Positions 36,452 through 46,181 of a stretch of 64,000 nucleotides of DNA are shown one piece after another (positions within the stretch are counted from its first letter, which is position 1; every line of letters starts with the position of its first letter). The position numbers and the translations under genes are program-made. Source of the DNA: Candidatus Korarchaeum sp. (lineage in GTDB: Archaea > Korarchaeota > Korarchaeia > Korarchaeales > Korarchaeaceae); NCBI GenBank assembly GCA_038888615.1, contig JAWAID010000001.1, positions 372,001 through 436,000 on the forward strand, read 5' to 3'. The notes beneath the pieces are model-generated. The model ran no database searches, was not told where the DNA came from, and worked only from the letters and a program-made list of their open reading frames with translations.

Positions 36452-38094
36452 TCACTCTCACTCTTCTCCTTCTCCTTTCCCTTTCCCTTTCCCGGTTCGA
36501 ACTTCTTACCAGCAGCCGCGATTATATCGTCTATCTTCAGTATCGTCGTCGCGAACTCTGAGGCTGATTCTATGGCCCTTCTGAGCACCCTCTCAGGCTC
36601 TATTATGTCCTTTCTATACATATCCTCAACGTCTCCAGTGTATATGTTGAAGCCGTACTCCCTCTTACCCTCACTATGAGCCTTCCTCAGCTCCGCGAGC
36701 TTTACTATGGGGTCATGACCCGCGTTCTCTATCAGGGTCTTCGGGATAGACTCTAAAGCTTCGGCGAACTTCTCAACTACGTTCTGCTCCTTTCCACTCA
36801 GTTGAACAGCGTAATTCTTCAGCATTAGTACTAAGTCAGTCCAAGCAGCTCCAGCGCCTACTACTATCTTCTCATCCTCTATCACATTCCTCACAACACT
36901 TAGGGCGTCGTGAAGGTTTCTCTCAGCCTCATCTATGATCTGTTTTTCCCCTCCTCTTATCAATATGCTGACGGCTCTCGGATCCTTGCATCCCTCAACG
37001 AACACCATCTTGTCCTCCCCTACCCTTCTCTCTTCAACGAGCTCAGCGAATCCTAGGTCCTTCTCAGATATCTCCTTGACATTCACTACTATCTTAGCTC
37101 CGGTGGCCTTGGCTAACTTCTCCATATCGGACTTCCTGACTCTCCTCACAGCCAATATCCCGTGCTTGGCTAGGAAGTGTTGAGCTACATCATCTATACC
37201 CTTCTGGCAGAACACGACGTTAGCTCCAGCAGCGGCTATCTTCTCCACTAGCTCAGCGAGCATCTGCTTCTCCTGATCTAAGAACTCCTTAACTTGAGTG
37301 GGTGAAGTTACTCTTATCTTTGAGGAGATCTCAGGCTTCTTTATCTCCAGAGCACTCTCTATTAACGCTATCTTGGCGTTCTCCACTCTCCTCGGCATCC
37401 TCGGGTGAACGACCTCCTTATCGACCACTATGCCTCTTATGAGCTTGGTATCGAATAGAGAGCCCCCTTCCTTCTTCTCGAGTTTTACGTTCTCTAGGTC
37501 AACTATCCTCCTCCCATCCCTCTCCTCGACTACTTGCAGTGCTGCGTCAACTACTAAGTCAGCTAAGTAGTCTTGAGCGACTCTAACGGACTTACTGCTC
37601 ATCGCTATCTTAGCTATCTTCTTCAGGAGCTCTCTATCCTTCCAGTCGACTCTGATTGCTATCTTATCTAAGTACTCTATCGCTTTCTCAGCTGCCTTCC
37701 TGTAGCCTGAAATTACGACAGTTGGATGGATCCCTAGGTCGAGTAGGTCTTCAGCTTTCGATAGCAGTTCACCGGCTAGTAGGACGACAGTGGTGGTCCC
37801 ATCACCGGCCTCCTGCTCCTGAGACTTAGCTAGGTCCACCATCATCTTGGCTGTCGGATGCTCGACTTCTATCTCCTTCATTATCGTTGCTCCATCGTGC
37901 GTTATTATCACATCCCCGAAAGGATCTACTAACATCTTCTGCATTCCCTTAGGACTCAGTGAGGTCCTTATGGTATCAGCTATAGCCTTAGCCACTGTTA
38001 TGTTGAGCCTAAGGGCTTCCCTTCCCCTAGTCCTCGAAGTCCCCTCCTTCAGTATCAGGACAGGTATAGCTGCTCTCTCACTCACCTCGGCCAT
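36448..38094 (-). CDS. thsA: Thermosome (group II chaperonin) subunit
   Basis: 548 residues. ATP-binding loop GDGTTTVVLLAG near residue 97, GPKGMQKMLV-type SPKGMQKMLVD at about 45, and GAGAAWTDL near 410 are present. The C-terminus is a Lys/Glu/Gly-rich tail (GKGKGKEKEK) in place of the common GGM ending. The ATG follows GGAGGGGTGGTG. A CTTTTTTAAC box at about 38166-38176 may be the promoter. Only one subunit gene is in the window. Confidence 0.96.
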   Translation of the reverse strand: MAEVSERAAIPVLILKEGTSRTRGREALRLNITVAKAIADTIRTSLSPKGMQKMLVDPFGDVIITHDGATIMKEIEVEHPTAKMMVDLAKSQEQEAGDGTTTVVLLAGELLSKAEDLLDLGIHPTVVISGYRKAAEKAIEYLDKIAIRVDWKDRELLKKIAKIAMSSKSVRVAQDYLADLVVDAALQVVEERDGRRIVDLENVKLEKKEGGSLFDTKLIRGIVVDKEVVHPRMPRRVENAKIALIESALEIKKPEISSKIRVTSPTQVKEFLDQEKQMLAELVEKIAAAGANVVFCQKGIDDVAQHFLAKHGILAVRRVRKSDMEKLAKATGAKIVVNVKEISEKDLGFAELVEERRVGEDKMVFVEGCKDPRAVSILIRGGEKQIIDEAERNLHDALSVVRNVIEDEKIVVGAGAAWTDLVLMLKNYAVQLSGKEQNVVEKFAEALESIPKTLIENAGHDPIVKLAELRKAHSEGKREYGFNIYTGDVEDMYRKDIIEPERVLRRAIESASEFATTILKIDDIIAAAGKKFEPGKGKGKEKEKSESD

Positions 38095-38245
38095 AACGCA
38101 CCACCCCTCCGCTAGGATTTCATGAGAACTACCAGTTGATGTACCGAGTATCGGTACCTCATGGGTTAAAAAAGATTATCTGTCTGAGGAGCCCTTTAAC
38201 GTAGTGAGTCATCCGAGAGGGGAAAGAAGAGCGGTGAAAGAATAG

Positions 38246-41125
38246 ATGATGCACGATGATATCCTAAATTTACTCCCAAATTGCCTCGTTTCCGCTATAA
38301 AAGATAGAGAAATAATTGAACTAACTGAAATTCAGATTAACGGGATACCTCATATAATGAGGGGAGAGAACACCCTCCTCATAGCTCCGACGGGTTCAGG
38401 AAAGACTGAAGCAGCTATGTGGCCCATAATATCGAGGATGCTCAGTAGCAAAGATAGAGGAGGGTTTCTTGCTCTATATGTAACACCGCTTAGAGCTCTA
38501 AATAGAGATCTAGAGGACAGAATAAGGTTCTGGGCGTCTAAATGCGGTCTGGATGTTGGGGTAAGGCACGGGGATACCTTGAAATCCGAGAGATTGAGGC
38601 AATCAAAGCAACCGCCTCAAATCCTCATAACAACGCCGGAAACTCTCCAGATAATGCTATCCTCACCTAAGCTCTCACTTTATCTCTCGAACGTGATGTA
38701 CGTGGTGATAGATGAGGTCCACGAGCTTCTGGATGATAAGAGGGGAGTGCAGCTATCGCTAGCTCTGGAGAGACTGAGGAGGGTTACTGGGAGAGAGTTC
38801 CAGAGGATCATGCTCTCAGCCTCTCTCGGGAACCCTGAGCTCGCTATCAGTTACTTCTCCTACCTCAGGGAAGGAAGTATCGTGGTATCGGGTGAGGAGA
38901 GGAGGATGGAGATATCCGTGGTATTCCCCAAGGTGACTGAAGAGGACCTGAGGCTCTCATCCAAGTTCCTACTTGAGCCGGAAGTCTTCTCCAGGATAAG
39001 GTTCCTGGCGGACGTCGTAAGATCCTCTAGATCAGCTATAGTCTTCACTAACACGAGGTCCATGGCTGAAGCCCTAGGTCATAGGATTAGCAGGATCTTT
39101 AACGAGCTCAAGATACATGTTCACCACAGTTCCTTATCTAGGGAGGCTAGAGTGGAGAGCGAAATGCTCCTGAAGGCGGGGGAGCTCTCAGCCGTCATAA
39201 GTACCAGCTCCATGGAGCTAGGTATAGACGTAGGTCACATAGATGTCGTGCTCCAATACGGATCCCCTAGGCAAGCAGTTAAGTTACTCCAGAGAGTGGG
39301 AAGAGCTGGTCATGGGCCTAAGGGTATCGCTAAAGGCCTAATAATAGCTCAGGACTCCGATGACTTCTTGGAATCTCTGGTGCTGAGTAAGAACGCTTTG
39401 GAGGGCAAGCTTGAGGAAGTGAGACCTATAGAGAACTCCTACGATGTGCTCTATCATACGGTAGTTGGGATGCTACTCAGGGAGAGGGAGCTGAGCATCC
39501 GGGATGTACTGGAAGTCGTGAGGAGGAGCTATCCTTACAGGAACCTGAGAGCGGAAGAACTCAGAAAAGTGCTTTTCTTCATGTCGAGAGCTTGGCCCAA
39601 GCTAATATGGTACGATGAGAAGTCGGACTCTGTGAGGAGACTGAGTGAAGCGGCTTTCGAATACTTCTTCAATAACATCTCAACGATACCGGAGACCACT
39701 AGCTACTCCGTCGTTGATGAGGTGACTGGATTCTATATAGGGAAGCTAGACGAGGTCTTCGTCCTAGAGTACCTCTTTCCAGGGGCTAAGTTCGTCTTCA
39801 GGGGTTCTATCTGGAGGATGAAGAGAGTAGAAGGGAGCACAATATACGTTGAGCAGGTATTCGATCCAATGGGAGCTATCCCAAGCTGGATAGGTGAACA
39901 GCTACCTGTCTCGAGGGAAGTGGCTAGGGAGGTAGGTAAGCTCAGGAGGAGGGTTGAGGAAGCTCATAGGGAGGGAAGAGTAGATGGTCTAGTCAAGGAG
40001 ATAGCTAAGGAGTATATGTTCTCCAATGAGGAGGATATTAGGAGATCTCTTTTACCAATAATAGAACATCTACAGAGTAGATATCCGTTACCTACAGATA
40101 AGAGAATAGTTATTGAGAATATCAGGGGGGGTGTTGTCGTCCACTCAACGCAAGGCAGCTTGGTGAACAGGACCCTCGGTAGAGCCATAGCTCATGCTAT
40201 AATGAAGCACTTCAGGCTCATGGTGAAGGTATCCGAGGACCCCTATAGGGTACTCATATTCGGGGTGACAGCGGAACCTGTGATTAAGGCTTTAAGGATG
40301 ATATCTTCTGAGGAGAACGAGAAATTCCTCTTGGAGGCTGTTGAGAACAGTTCCTTCTTCAGGATCAGGTTGATGCATACTGCGAAGAGGATGGGGTTAT
40401 TGAGGGATCACGCGAGCTCTAGGATAGTGAGCTTAAGTAAGCTCGCTAAAGCTTATGAAGGAACGCCCGTTCATGAAGAGGCTTTGAGGGAAACTATAGC
40501 CAAGGATTTCGATTTAGAGGGTACCATGGATCTCCTGAATTCCATCAAATCCGGGAAAATAGAGGTCGTCTTAGCTGAGAAGGAAGGGCCAAGTCCTTTA
40601 ACGCTTCTGGGGCTCGATAGGTCAGGTCTCCCGATAGAGGTGATACCCCCTGCCGAGCTATCGAAGAGGCTCCTTGAGAACTTCAAGAACAGGATACTAT
40701 CGCAACAAGTGACCTTAGTATGTTCAGATTGCTGGAGCTGGGCCTTAGACACTGATGTGAACACTTTAACTGAGATCGGAGCACCTACATGCCAGAACTG
40801 CGGGAGCAGGAGACTGGCAGCCCTAACAGGGCGGTGGGTGTCCGAAGCGAAGAAGTACGTTGAGGAATCCAGGGACAGGGGAAGGCCGTCTGTTGGGAAC
40901 TGGGAACTTGCAAATAGATGCTATGAGCTGGGCTTACTGACGGAGAGGTACGGTTTACCTGCTCTAGTAGCTATGGCAGCTAGAGCAGTTGATCCGATGG
41001 ACCTGGAGGGGCTCCTGAGTAACCGTAAGGAAATAGACGAAGCTTTCTTCGAGGATCTAGCTAAAGTTGAGACAGAAGCTGTTAAGAGGAGAATGATGGG
41101 GAGGAGGAGATTGAGATCTCACTGA
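38246..41125 (+). CDS. lhr: Lhr-type superfamily 2 helicase
   Basis: 959 residues. Motif I TGSGKTEAA at about 48-56, motif II DEVHELLDD, motif III SAS, motif V SSMELGIDVGHID and motif VI QRVGRAGHG. After the two RecA domains comes a winged-helix/beta-barrel region and a C-terminal zinc-binding pair (CSDC, CQNC) seen in some archaeal Lhr forms. Lhr proteins translocate 3' to 5' on DNA and unwind branched or hybrid nucleic acids. ATG at 38246 is the first available; a second ATG follows immediately. The 3' end overlaps the next gene, on the other strand, by seven bases. Confidence 0.93.
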   Translation: MMHDDILNLLPNCLVSAIKDREIIELTEIQINGIPHIMRGENTLLIAPTGSGKTEAAMWPIISRMLSSKDRGGFLALYVTPLRALNRDLEDRIRFWASKCGLDVGVRHGDTLKSERLRQSKQPPQILITTPETLQIMLSSPKLSLYLSNVMYVVIDEVHELLDDKRGVQLSLALERLRRVTGREFQRIMLSASLGNPELAISYFSYLREGSIVVSGEERRMEISVVFPKVTEEDLRLSSKFLLEPEVFSRIRFLADVVRSSRSAIVFTNTRSMAEALGHRISRIFNELKIHVHHSSLSREARVESEMLLKAGELSAVISTSSMELGIDVGHIDVVLQYGSPRQAVKLLQRVGRAGHGPKGIAKGLIIAQDSDDFLESLVLSKNALEGKLEEVRPIENSYDVLYHTVVGMLLRERELSIRDVLEVVRRSYPYRNLRAEELRKVLFFMSRAWPKLIWYDEKSDSVRRLSEAAFEYFFNNISTIPETTSYSVVDEVTGFYIGKLDEVFVLEYLFPGAKFVFRGSIWRMKRVEGSTIYVEQVFDPMGAIPSWIGEQLPVSREVAREVGKLRRRVEEAHREGRVDGLVKEIAKEYMFSNEEDIRRSLLPIIEHLQSRYPLPTDKRIVIENIRGGVVVHSTQGSLVNRTLGRAIAHAIMKHFRLMVKVSEDPYRVLIFGVTAEPVIKALRMISSEENEKFLLEAVENSSFFRIRLMHTAKRMGLLRDHASSRIVSLSKLAKAYEGTPVHEEALRETIAKDFDLEGTMDLLNSIKSGKIEVVLAEKEGPSPLTLLGLDRSGLPIEVIPPAELSKRLLENFKNRILSQQVTLVCSDCWSWALDTDVNTLTEIGAPTCQNCGSRRLAALTGRWVSEAKKYVEESRDRGRPSVGNWELANRCYELGLLTERYGLPALVAMAARAVDPMDLEGLLSNRKEIDEAFFEDLAKVETEAVKRRMMGRRRLRSH

Positions 41126-41742
41126 AAGGCAGCCTTGAGTATATCTTCGGCTGCTTTCCTAGGATCAGCAGCCCTAGTAACGGCTCTTCCCACCATAACG
41201 AAATCCACTCTTCTAGCGACCTCCCTTATGGTAGAGGCATCTATTCCACCAGCGATACCTAGCTTGACACCGCATCCCTTCATCCTATCCAGGATCTCGT
41301 AATCCGAGAATATACCTTCATCCACTCCCTTATGGATGCAGATCCTGTCAACACCTAACTCTATCACCCTCGCGATCCTGCTCTCAAGATCCCTGATGCC
41401 CAGGGTGTCAGCGAGCACATCTTTACCTTCCTCCCTAGCCCTCCTCACAGCCTCCCTTATCGTCTCATCGGGAGCCACGGCCATCACACTCATTATATCC
41501 GCTCCAGATGAGAAGGCGAGTTGGGCTTCCAAGTAGCCCGTATCCATCGTCTTTGTATCGGCGAATATAACCACTTCAGGAAACTTATCCCTGAGTTTCC
41601 TCACGGAGATCATCCCTACGGACTTAATGAGCGGAGTGCCAGCCTCAAAGTTCCTGAACCCAGCTGAGTGAGCTTTCTCAGCTATATCCAACGCTTCATT
41701 AAGATCAACTAGATCCAAGGAGAGGAAGACCTCCAGTGGCAT
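41119..41742 (-). CDS. 3-hexulose-6-phosphate synthase-like enzyme
   Basis: 207 residues, an OMP decarboxylase-like barrel. FADTKTMDTG holds the DxKxxD metal and catalytic site, FEAGTPLIKSVGM the substrate end, and LGIAGGIDAST the phosphate site. In archaea HPS condenses formaldehyde with ribulose 5-phosphate, or runs in reverse to make pentose phosphates. No 6-phospho-3-hexuloisomerase gene lies beside it. The start is placed at ATG 41742, six bases after GGAGG, rather than the upstream TTG at 41757. Confidence 0.85.
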   Translation of the reverse strand: MPLEVFLSLDLVDLNEALDIAEKAHSAGFRNFEAGTPLIKSVGMISVRKLRDKFPEVVIFADTKTMDTGYLEAQLAFSSGADIMSVMAVAPDETIREAVRRAREEGKDVLADTLGIRDLESRIARVIELGVDRICIHKGVDEGIFSDYEILDRMKGCGVKLGIAGGIDASTIREVARRVDFVMVGRAVTRAADPRKAAEDILKAAFQ

Positions 41743-41951
41743 GAGAACCTCCTTCAATGTCGCTTCATTAGACTAAAAAGATTTCCCACCGGGTGAACCT
41801 TTGAGAGGAACTGTGAAGATAGGAATATCGCTAAAAACAGACCAGTTCGCGAAGCTTTAAGGGGAGGCCGGGTGATCATGGTTAATTTTTAATTAGTTAG
41901 TCATCAGTTAGCAGAGAATTCTAAATATCTCATCTCCGCTCGATCATTAAT

Positions 41952-43319
41952 TTACACTGCTCTTTTCAATAGCTTCTCCAATCTCCCGTAGTTAGCAGAA
42001 TCCCCTCTAACCCTCACTATGTAGCTAGGCACCAGGGGAGTCCCATCGTTAAACTGAATTGACTTACCACTAGCATCGTAAAGGCTTACTACATCGTACC
42101 CAGAGACCTCCTTGAGTGAGGCCACCGTGTAACCTCTCATCCATTCCTCAACCCTGAACGCTAAGTAATGGGGGGATCCTCCCTTGAAGCGAGGTACCCC
42201 CCTCAAGGATTTAAGGTCCCAGATCCTGCTTATCACGCTAGCTATAACCCTTGATGCACTACCGTCTCCGAAGGGATTAGGCGACTTCTTGAGCCTCTCT
42301 GAAACGTTCGACTGATAGAGGTACTTCCTGACTAGGGATACTATAGTCGATGGATTCGTACCCGCTATCTCCCCGAAACCTAGCTCTATCACCTCAGGTC
42401 TCTCCGTGTTCTCCCTGAGTATGATGCAGGGTCTCTTCAGCGTCACCGCTTCCTCCTGAACACCACCGGAGTCCGTCATTATTAGGTCGGAGGAGAGTAA
42501 CAGCCCTAGGAATTCTAAGTAGCCAAGAGGATCCAGGATCCTCACGTTGCCCAGGGATGCCAACTTATCCCATAACCCAAACGATTTAAGCATTTTTCGA
42601 GTCCTAGGATGAATAGGCCAGACGAAAGTAACTTCATCCAGTTCCTCAAGAGCCTTTAGTATTCCTATCATCCTGTACTCATAATCCGTGTTTTCCCTCC
42701 TGTGTACAGTCAGGGTGACCATCGGTTCCAGCCCATCTAGCTCGAACTTGTTCAATACCTCCCTCACAGAGACCCTACGTAAGACCCTGATGACAGAATC
42801 CACCACAGTGTTCCCGCTAAGGAAGGATATCCTCTGAGGAATTCCCTCTTCCATTAAATTTGAGAACGCTCTTATCGTTGGTGCGAAGTTAAGGGAGGCT
42901 AGGTGGTCAGATATCCTTCTATTCACCTCCTCAGGCATCGTGAAATCGAAGCTCCTCAGACCAGCTTCTACATGGATGAAAGGAACTTCCATCTTAGAGG
43001 AAGCTATTGCAGTTCCTAGGACAGAGTTGGTGTCCCCCAAAGCGATGACTCCATCTGGCTCGTAACTCCCGATGACCTTTCCTATCTCCCTTATCACTGA
43101 AGAGGTCTGTGATACCTGGTCATCCGAACCTATATTCAAGTTGACATCAGGTTCCTCGACTCCCAGTTCCTTGAAGAAGACACCGCTCATCTCCCAGTCG
43201 TAATGCTGCCCCGTATGCACTAGAAGGAGATCTACCCCCTCAAGCTTACTGAGAGCCTCGTAAAGCGGCGCCATCTTGATGATCTCAGGTCTAGTTCCCA
43301 CTGAGATGAGCAGCCTCAT
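41952..43319 (-). CDS. wecB: UDP-N-acetylglucosamine 2-epimerase (non-hydrolysing), C-terminally extended
   Basis: Interconverts UDP-GlcNAc and UDP-ManNAc for surface sugars. Family signatures: GTRPEIIKMAPL, HTGQHYDWEM, GDTNSVL, HVEAGLRS, VHRRENTD, SGGVQEEA and LRENTERPE. Typical members have about 360-380 residues; this one has 455, with about 85 extra at the C-terminus (from about SLRGVPRFKGG) that I do not recognise. A leaderless start is likely because the TATA box is 26 bases upstream. May work with the GlmU-like protein at 2331-3554. Confidence 0.92.
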   Translation of the reverse strand: MRLLISVGTRPEIIKMAPLYEALSKLEGVDLLLVHTGQHYDWEMSGVFFKELGVEEPDVNLNIGSDDQVSQTSSVIREIGKVIGSYEPDGVIALGDTNSVLGTAIASSKMEVPFIHVEAGLRSFDFTMPEEVNRRISDHLASLNFAPTIRAFSNLMEEGIPQRISFLSGNTVVDSVIRVLRRVSVREVLNKFELDGLEPMVTLTVHRRENTDYEYRMIGILKALEELDEVTFVWPIHPRTRKMLKSFGLWDKLASLGNVRILDPLGYLEFLGLLLSSDLIMTDSGGVQEEAVTLKRPCIILRENTERPEVIELGFGEIAGTNPSTIVSLVRKYLYQSNVSERLKKSPNPFGDGSASRVIASVISRIWDLKSLRGVPRFKGGSPHYLAFRVEEWMRGYTVASLKEVSGYDVVSLYDASGKSIQFNDGTPLVPSYIVRVRGDSANYGRLEKLLKRAV

Positions 43320-43340
43320 CCTTCTGTATATGGAAAATTC

Positions 43341-43350
43341 TTTATTTAAT
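43341..43350. promoter_or_regulatory. Shared TATA box, wecB and atpI
   Basis: TTTATTTAAT (plus) or ATTAAATAAA (minus) lies centred 26 bases from the wecB ATG and about 46 from the atpI ATG. Suggests one box used both ways. Confidence 0.45.
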
Positions 43351-43390
43351 AGCTAGCGCGCTGAACCTCGGAAGAGGTAAAGGTGGTAAC

Positions 43391-45799
43391 ATGCTGAGAC
43401 CGGAGAGAGTCCTCAAGTTCTACGTCTATACAACGAAAATACACAGAGATGACCTAGCTTTAGAGCTTCTAAAGTTTGATGAAGTCCACTTAGAGCCTCC
43501 TCAGGGGCTTCCTGGAGTAAGACCTCCTCAGAGTGTAGAGTCGAGTGAGCTTGAAGCATATGAGGAGATCGTGAGAACACTGGAGAGAACTAGCGTGTTA
43601 GCAGGAGTACCTATGAGCCTGATAGCCAGATTATCCCGTGAAAAGGAATCTACCATAGCGAGTGATTACAAGCAAATAATCTCGGGATTAGATGAAACTT
43701 TAGGGGAATATCTAAGAGTTAAGAAGGAGATTGAAATCTCTAGGAAGGTGAAGTACTTACTTAAGGAAAGGACAGAGAGAATGAGAGAAATAGAGGGTAA
43801 GTTAAGTGAAATAGAGAGCAAGATCTCTAGTTACTATGCTGCAGCACTCGAGGTCGTCGAGGAGGATCCTTCGAAACTCAGGTTAGGTAGGACCCTCCTA
43901 GAGATAGACAGAGGGTTACTGAGAACTTCCTCTCTCCTCGGTATGGCTTCTGATAAGTCCCTATCCCTAGACGATATAAGCGAGATAGTGAAGAACACTA
44001 AAGAATCCCTTAAGGACGTTATTATGAGGATCGAAGATCTATTGATAGAGAGGACGGACCTCACTGAACTCAGAGAGATAAGTCAATGGCTCAGAGAGGT
44101 CTCAGGAGAGATAGATCACATCATAAATTTAGCCGCTGAGTACAGTTCGAGGAGGGAGAAACTGTCGGAGCTAAGAGCTGTAGAATCACTCTGGAATAAG
44201 ATGAGGGAGAGCATTAAGAGGGTCCCGGAGTTGAGCCCTATAATGGCTGAGAGAGAACCCGTGATATCTAAGATCTCTCAACAGATAAGCACTCTGGAGG
44301 ATGAGATTGGGAGTATAGAATCCGAAGTTAGAGAGCGATTGTCCAAGGTATTAGAGGATTGTTCGAGGATCAAGAGGGACTTTTCATCGGTCAGGGAGGA
44401 TTTACTCTCGATAAAGGTTGTAGCTGCAGGAGAGGCTGAGAGGAGGGTGGGTGAGCTCATAGAGAACGCTAAGCCCTTGATAGCGGAGAAGGGGAAGCTG
44501 GAGGAGGAGCTGGAGAGGTTGAATAGGCTTGCTGACAAGAAATTCGTTAAAGAGTTGAAGAGTAAGGAAAAGGAGCTCAAAGGTAGAATAATAGACATCT
44601 CATCCAAATTAGCAGCTATGGCGTTCCAGATGAGGGAAAAAGCCCTTGCTCAGAGGATCAAGATGCTGATGTACGAGGGAGAGGAGATCTCAGTGATAGC
44701 CGGCTGGCTCCCTCAGTCCAAGAGGGATATCTTTAAGAGGAGGCTGGAGGAGAGGCTAGGAGAATTCATAGCTTTAGAGTTCGAGGAAGCGAGGGAGGAT
44801 GAAGCTCCATCCAAAGTGAGTGTTCCGAGGTTATTGAAGCCAGTGAGGCTCCTCACTCATAGGCTCTACGGATATCCGTCCGTGATGGAGCTCGATCCAA
44901 CTCTCCTCACGGCTATATTCTTCCCACTCATGTTCGGGATGATGTACGGAGACCTGGGCCACGGGATAACATTAGCTCTTTTCGGCTTCTTCCTCTGGAG
45001 GAAAACCGGTGGTGCTATGAAAGAACTTGGTGGACTCCTGATTTACTCAGGAATAGCTGCAGCGATCTTCGGATATCTATACGGGGCTTTCTTCTTCACT
45101 TCAATAACAGAACATCCGATACTCAGCCCTCTTCACGATACAATGAGACTCATGGCAGTTGCCCTACTGTTCGGGGCATTTCAGATGTCAGTAGGTTTCT
45201 TACTCAATACTACGAACAAGTTAATTGAAGGTGATGCCTTTGCAGCTTTCTTAGAGTATAGGGGCCTGATGACACTCGTGATGTACTTAGGCGCCATCCT
45301 CGCTATCATCAGGAACGGTGCCGACATAGGAGGCACTCTGAGAGACCCGCTCTTCCAAGCGATGTCCATACCTCTTCTCATCACATGCATCGCTCCTATT
45401 ATCAGGTCAATGAGGGAGGGTCACGGGATAGGAGAGGGGCTCTCCGAGATGATATCCACGCTACTGGAAAGCGTCTTAGCTCTCCTTAGCAACTCACTGT
45501 CTTACATAAGGTTAGCAGCTTTTGCGGTAATACACGAAGTTTTTGGTGTGCTCACGAACCAGTCATTATTTGGGAAAGAGACCGTGCTATTAGGGGAATT
45601 TACCTCCCTTCTGAATCCTACGTTACTAGTTATATTTGCTCTCATGAACATATTAGTTATGGGACTAGAAGGGCTCCTTTCCTTCATACAAGCGACAAGG
45701 CTGACGTTCTACGAGTTCTTCACGAAGTTTTACCGTGCATCTGGAAGAGAATTCAGGAGGGTCTCTGAACTAATCTGGGGACTCGGTGAGGAATCATAA
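43391..45799 (+). CDS. atpI: A-type ATP synthase subunit I (membrane stator)
   Basis: 802 residues. Long N-terminal cytoplasmic part with extended coiled coils (about 120-450), then a membrane half with seven to eight helices starting near TAIFFPLMFGMMYGDLGHG (about 505-525) and continuing through GILSYIRLAAF-like NSLSYIRLAAFAVIHE, which holds the essential Arg of the proton/sodium path. Part of the same ATPase as the minus-strand cluster at 46855-52972, but separated from it and transcribed towards it. Confidence 0.93.
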   Translation: MLRPERVLKFYVYTTKIHRDDLALELLKFDEVHLEPPQGLPGVRPPQSVESSELEAYEEIVRTLERTSVLAGVPMSLIARLSREKESTIASDYKQIISGLDETLGEYLRVKKEIEISRKVKYLLKERTERMREIEGKLSEIESKISSYYAAALEVVEEDPSKLRLGRTLLEIDRGLLRTSSLLGMASDKSLSLDDISEIVKNTKESLKDVIMRIEDLLIERTDLTELREISQWLREVSGEIDHIINLAAEYSSRREKLSELRAVESLWNKMRESIKRVPELSPIMAEREPVISKISQQISTLEDEIGSIESEVRERLSKVLEDCSRIKRDFSSVREDLLSIKVVAAGEAERRVGELIENAKPLIAEKGKLEEELERLNRLADKKFVKELKSKEKELKGRIIDISSKLAAMAFQMREKALAQRIKMLMYEGEEISVIAGWLPQSKRDIFKRRLEERLGEFIALEFEEAREDEAPSKVSVPRLLKPVRLLTHRLYGYPSVMELDPTLLTAIFFPLMFGMMYGDLGHGITLALFGFFLWRKTGGAMKELGGLLIYSGIAAAIFGYLYGAFFFTSITEHPILSPLHDTMRLMAVALLFGAFQMSVGFLLNTTNKLIEGDAFAAFLEYRGLMTLVMYLGAILAIIRNGADIGGTLRDPLFQAMSIPLLITCIAPIIRSMREGHGIGEGLSEMISTLLESVLALLSNSLSYIRLAAFAVIHEVFGVLTNQSLFGKETVLLGEFTSLLNPTLLVIFALMNILVMGLEGLLSFIQATRLTFYEFFTKFYRASGREFRRVSELIWGLGEES

Positions 45800-45857
45800 A
45801 AATAATATTTTTAACTTGTCATCAGAGCGAGTGTCTGTCACACGAAGGGTGATCGTC

Positions 45858-46181
45858 ATGGGCACTAAGAGGAAGCTCTTGATGTACGCCGTTTTAGGGC
45901 TACCCCTGATTCTCCTCCCACTATCGCTTTTCACGGTAATGGCTGCTCAAGAGACAACTACAGTGACGGAAATCAGCGGCTTGAAGTTCATCGGAATGGC
46001 TCTTGCAATCCTGGGTAGTACTGTGGGGGCTGGGATAGCACTACACGGCGTGGCTGTAGGGGGAAGCGCTCTCTTAGCTGAAAATCCCAAGGCATTCACT
46101 CAAGTGTTAATACTGGGTGGTTTAGCGGAGGGAGTAGCTGTCTACGGATTGCTAGTGGCGTTCCTGATAATGGGAGGTTAG
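45858..46181 (+). CDS. atpK: A-type ATP synthase subunit K (rotor ring)
   Basis: 107 residues from ATG 45858, which follows GGGTGATCGTC; the open frame starts earlier but the added residues are unlike a rotor protein. An N-terminal signal-like hydrophobic segment (about 7-29) precedes the two-helix hairpin GLKFIGMALAILGSTVGAG and TQVLILGGLAEGVAVYGLLV, with the ion-binding Glu at about 91. A single hairpin, not a duplicated one. Confidence 0.9.
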   Translation: MGTKRKLLMYAVLGLPLILLPLSLFTVMAAQETTTVTEISGLKFIGMALAILGSTVGAGIALHGVAVGGSALLAENPKAFTQVLILGGLAEGVAVYGLLVAFLIMGG

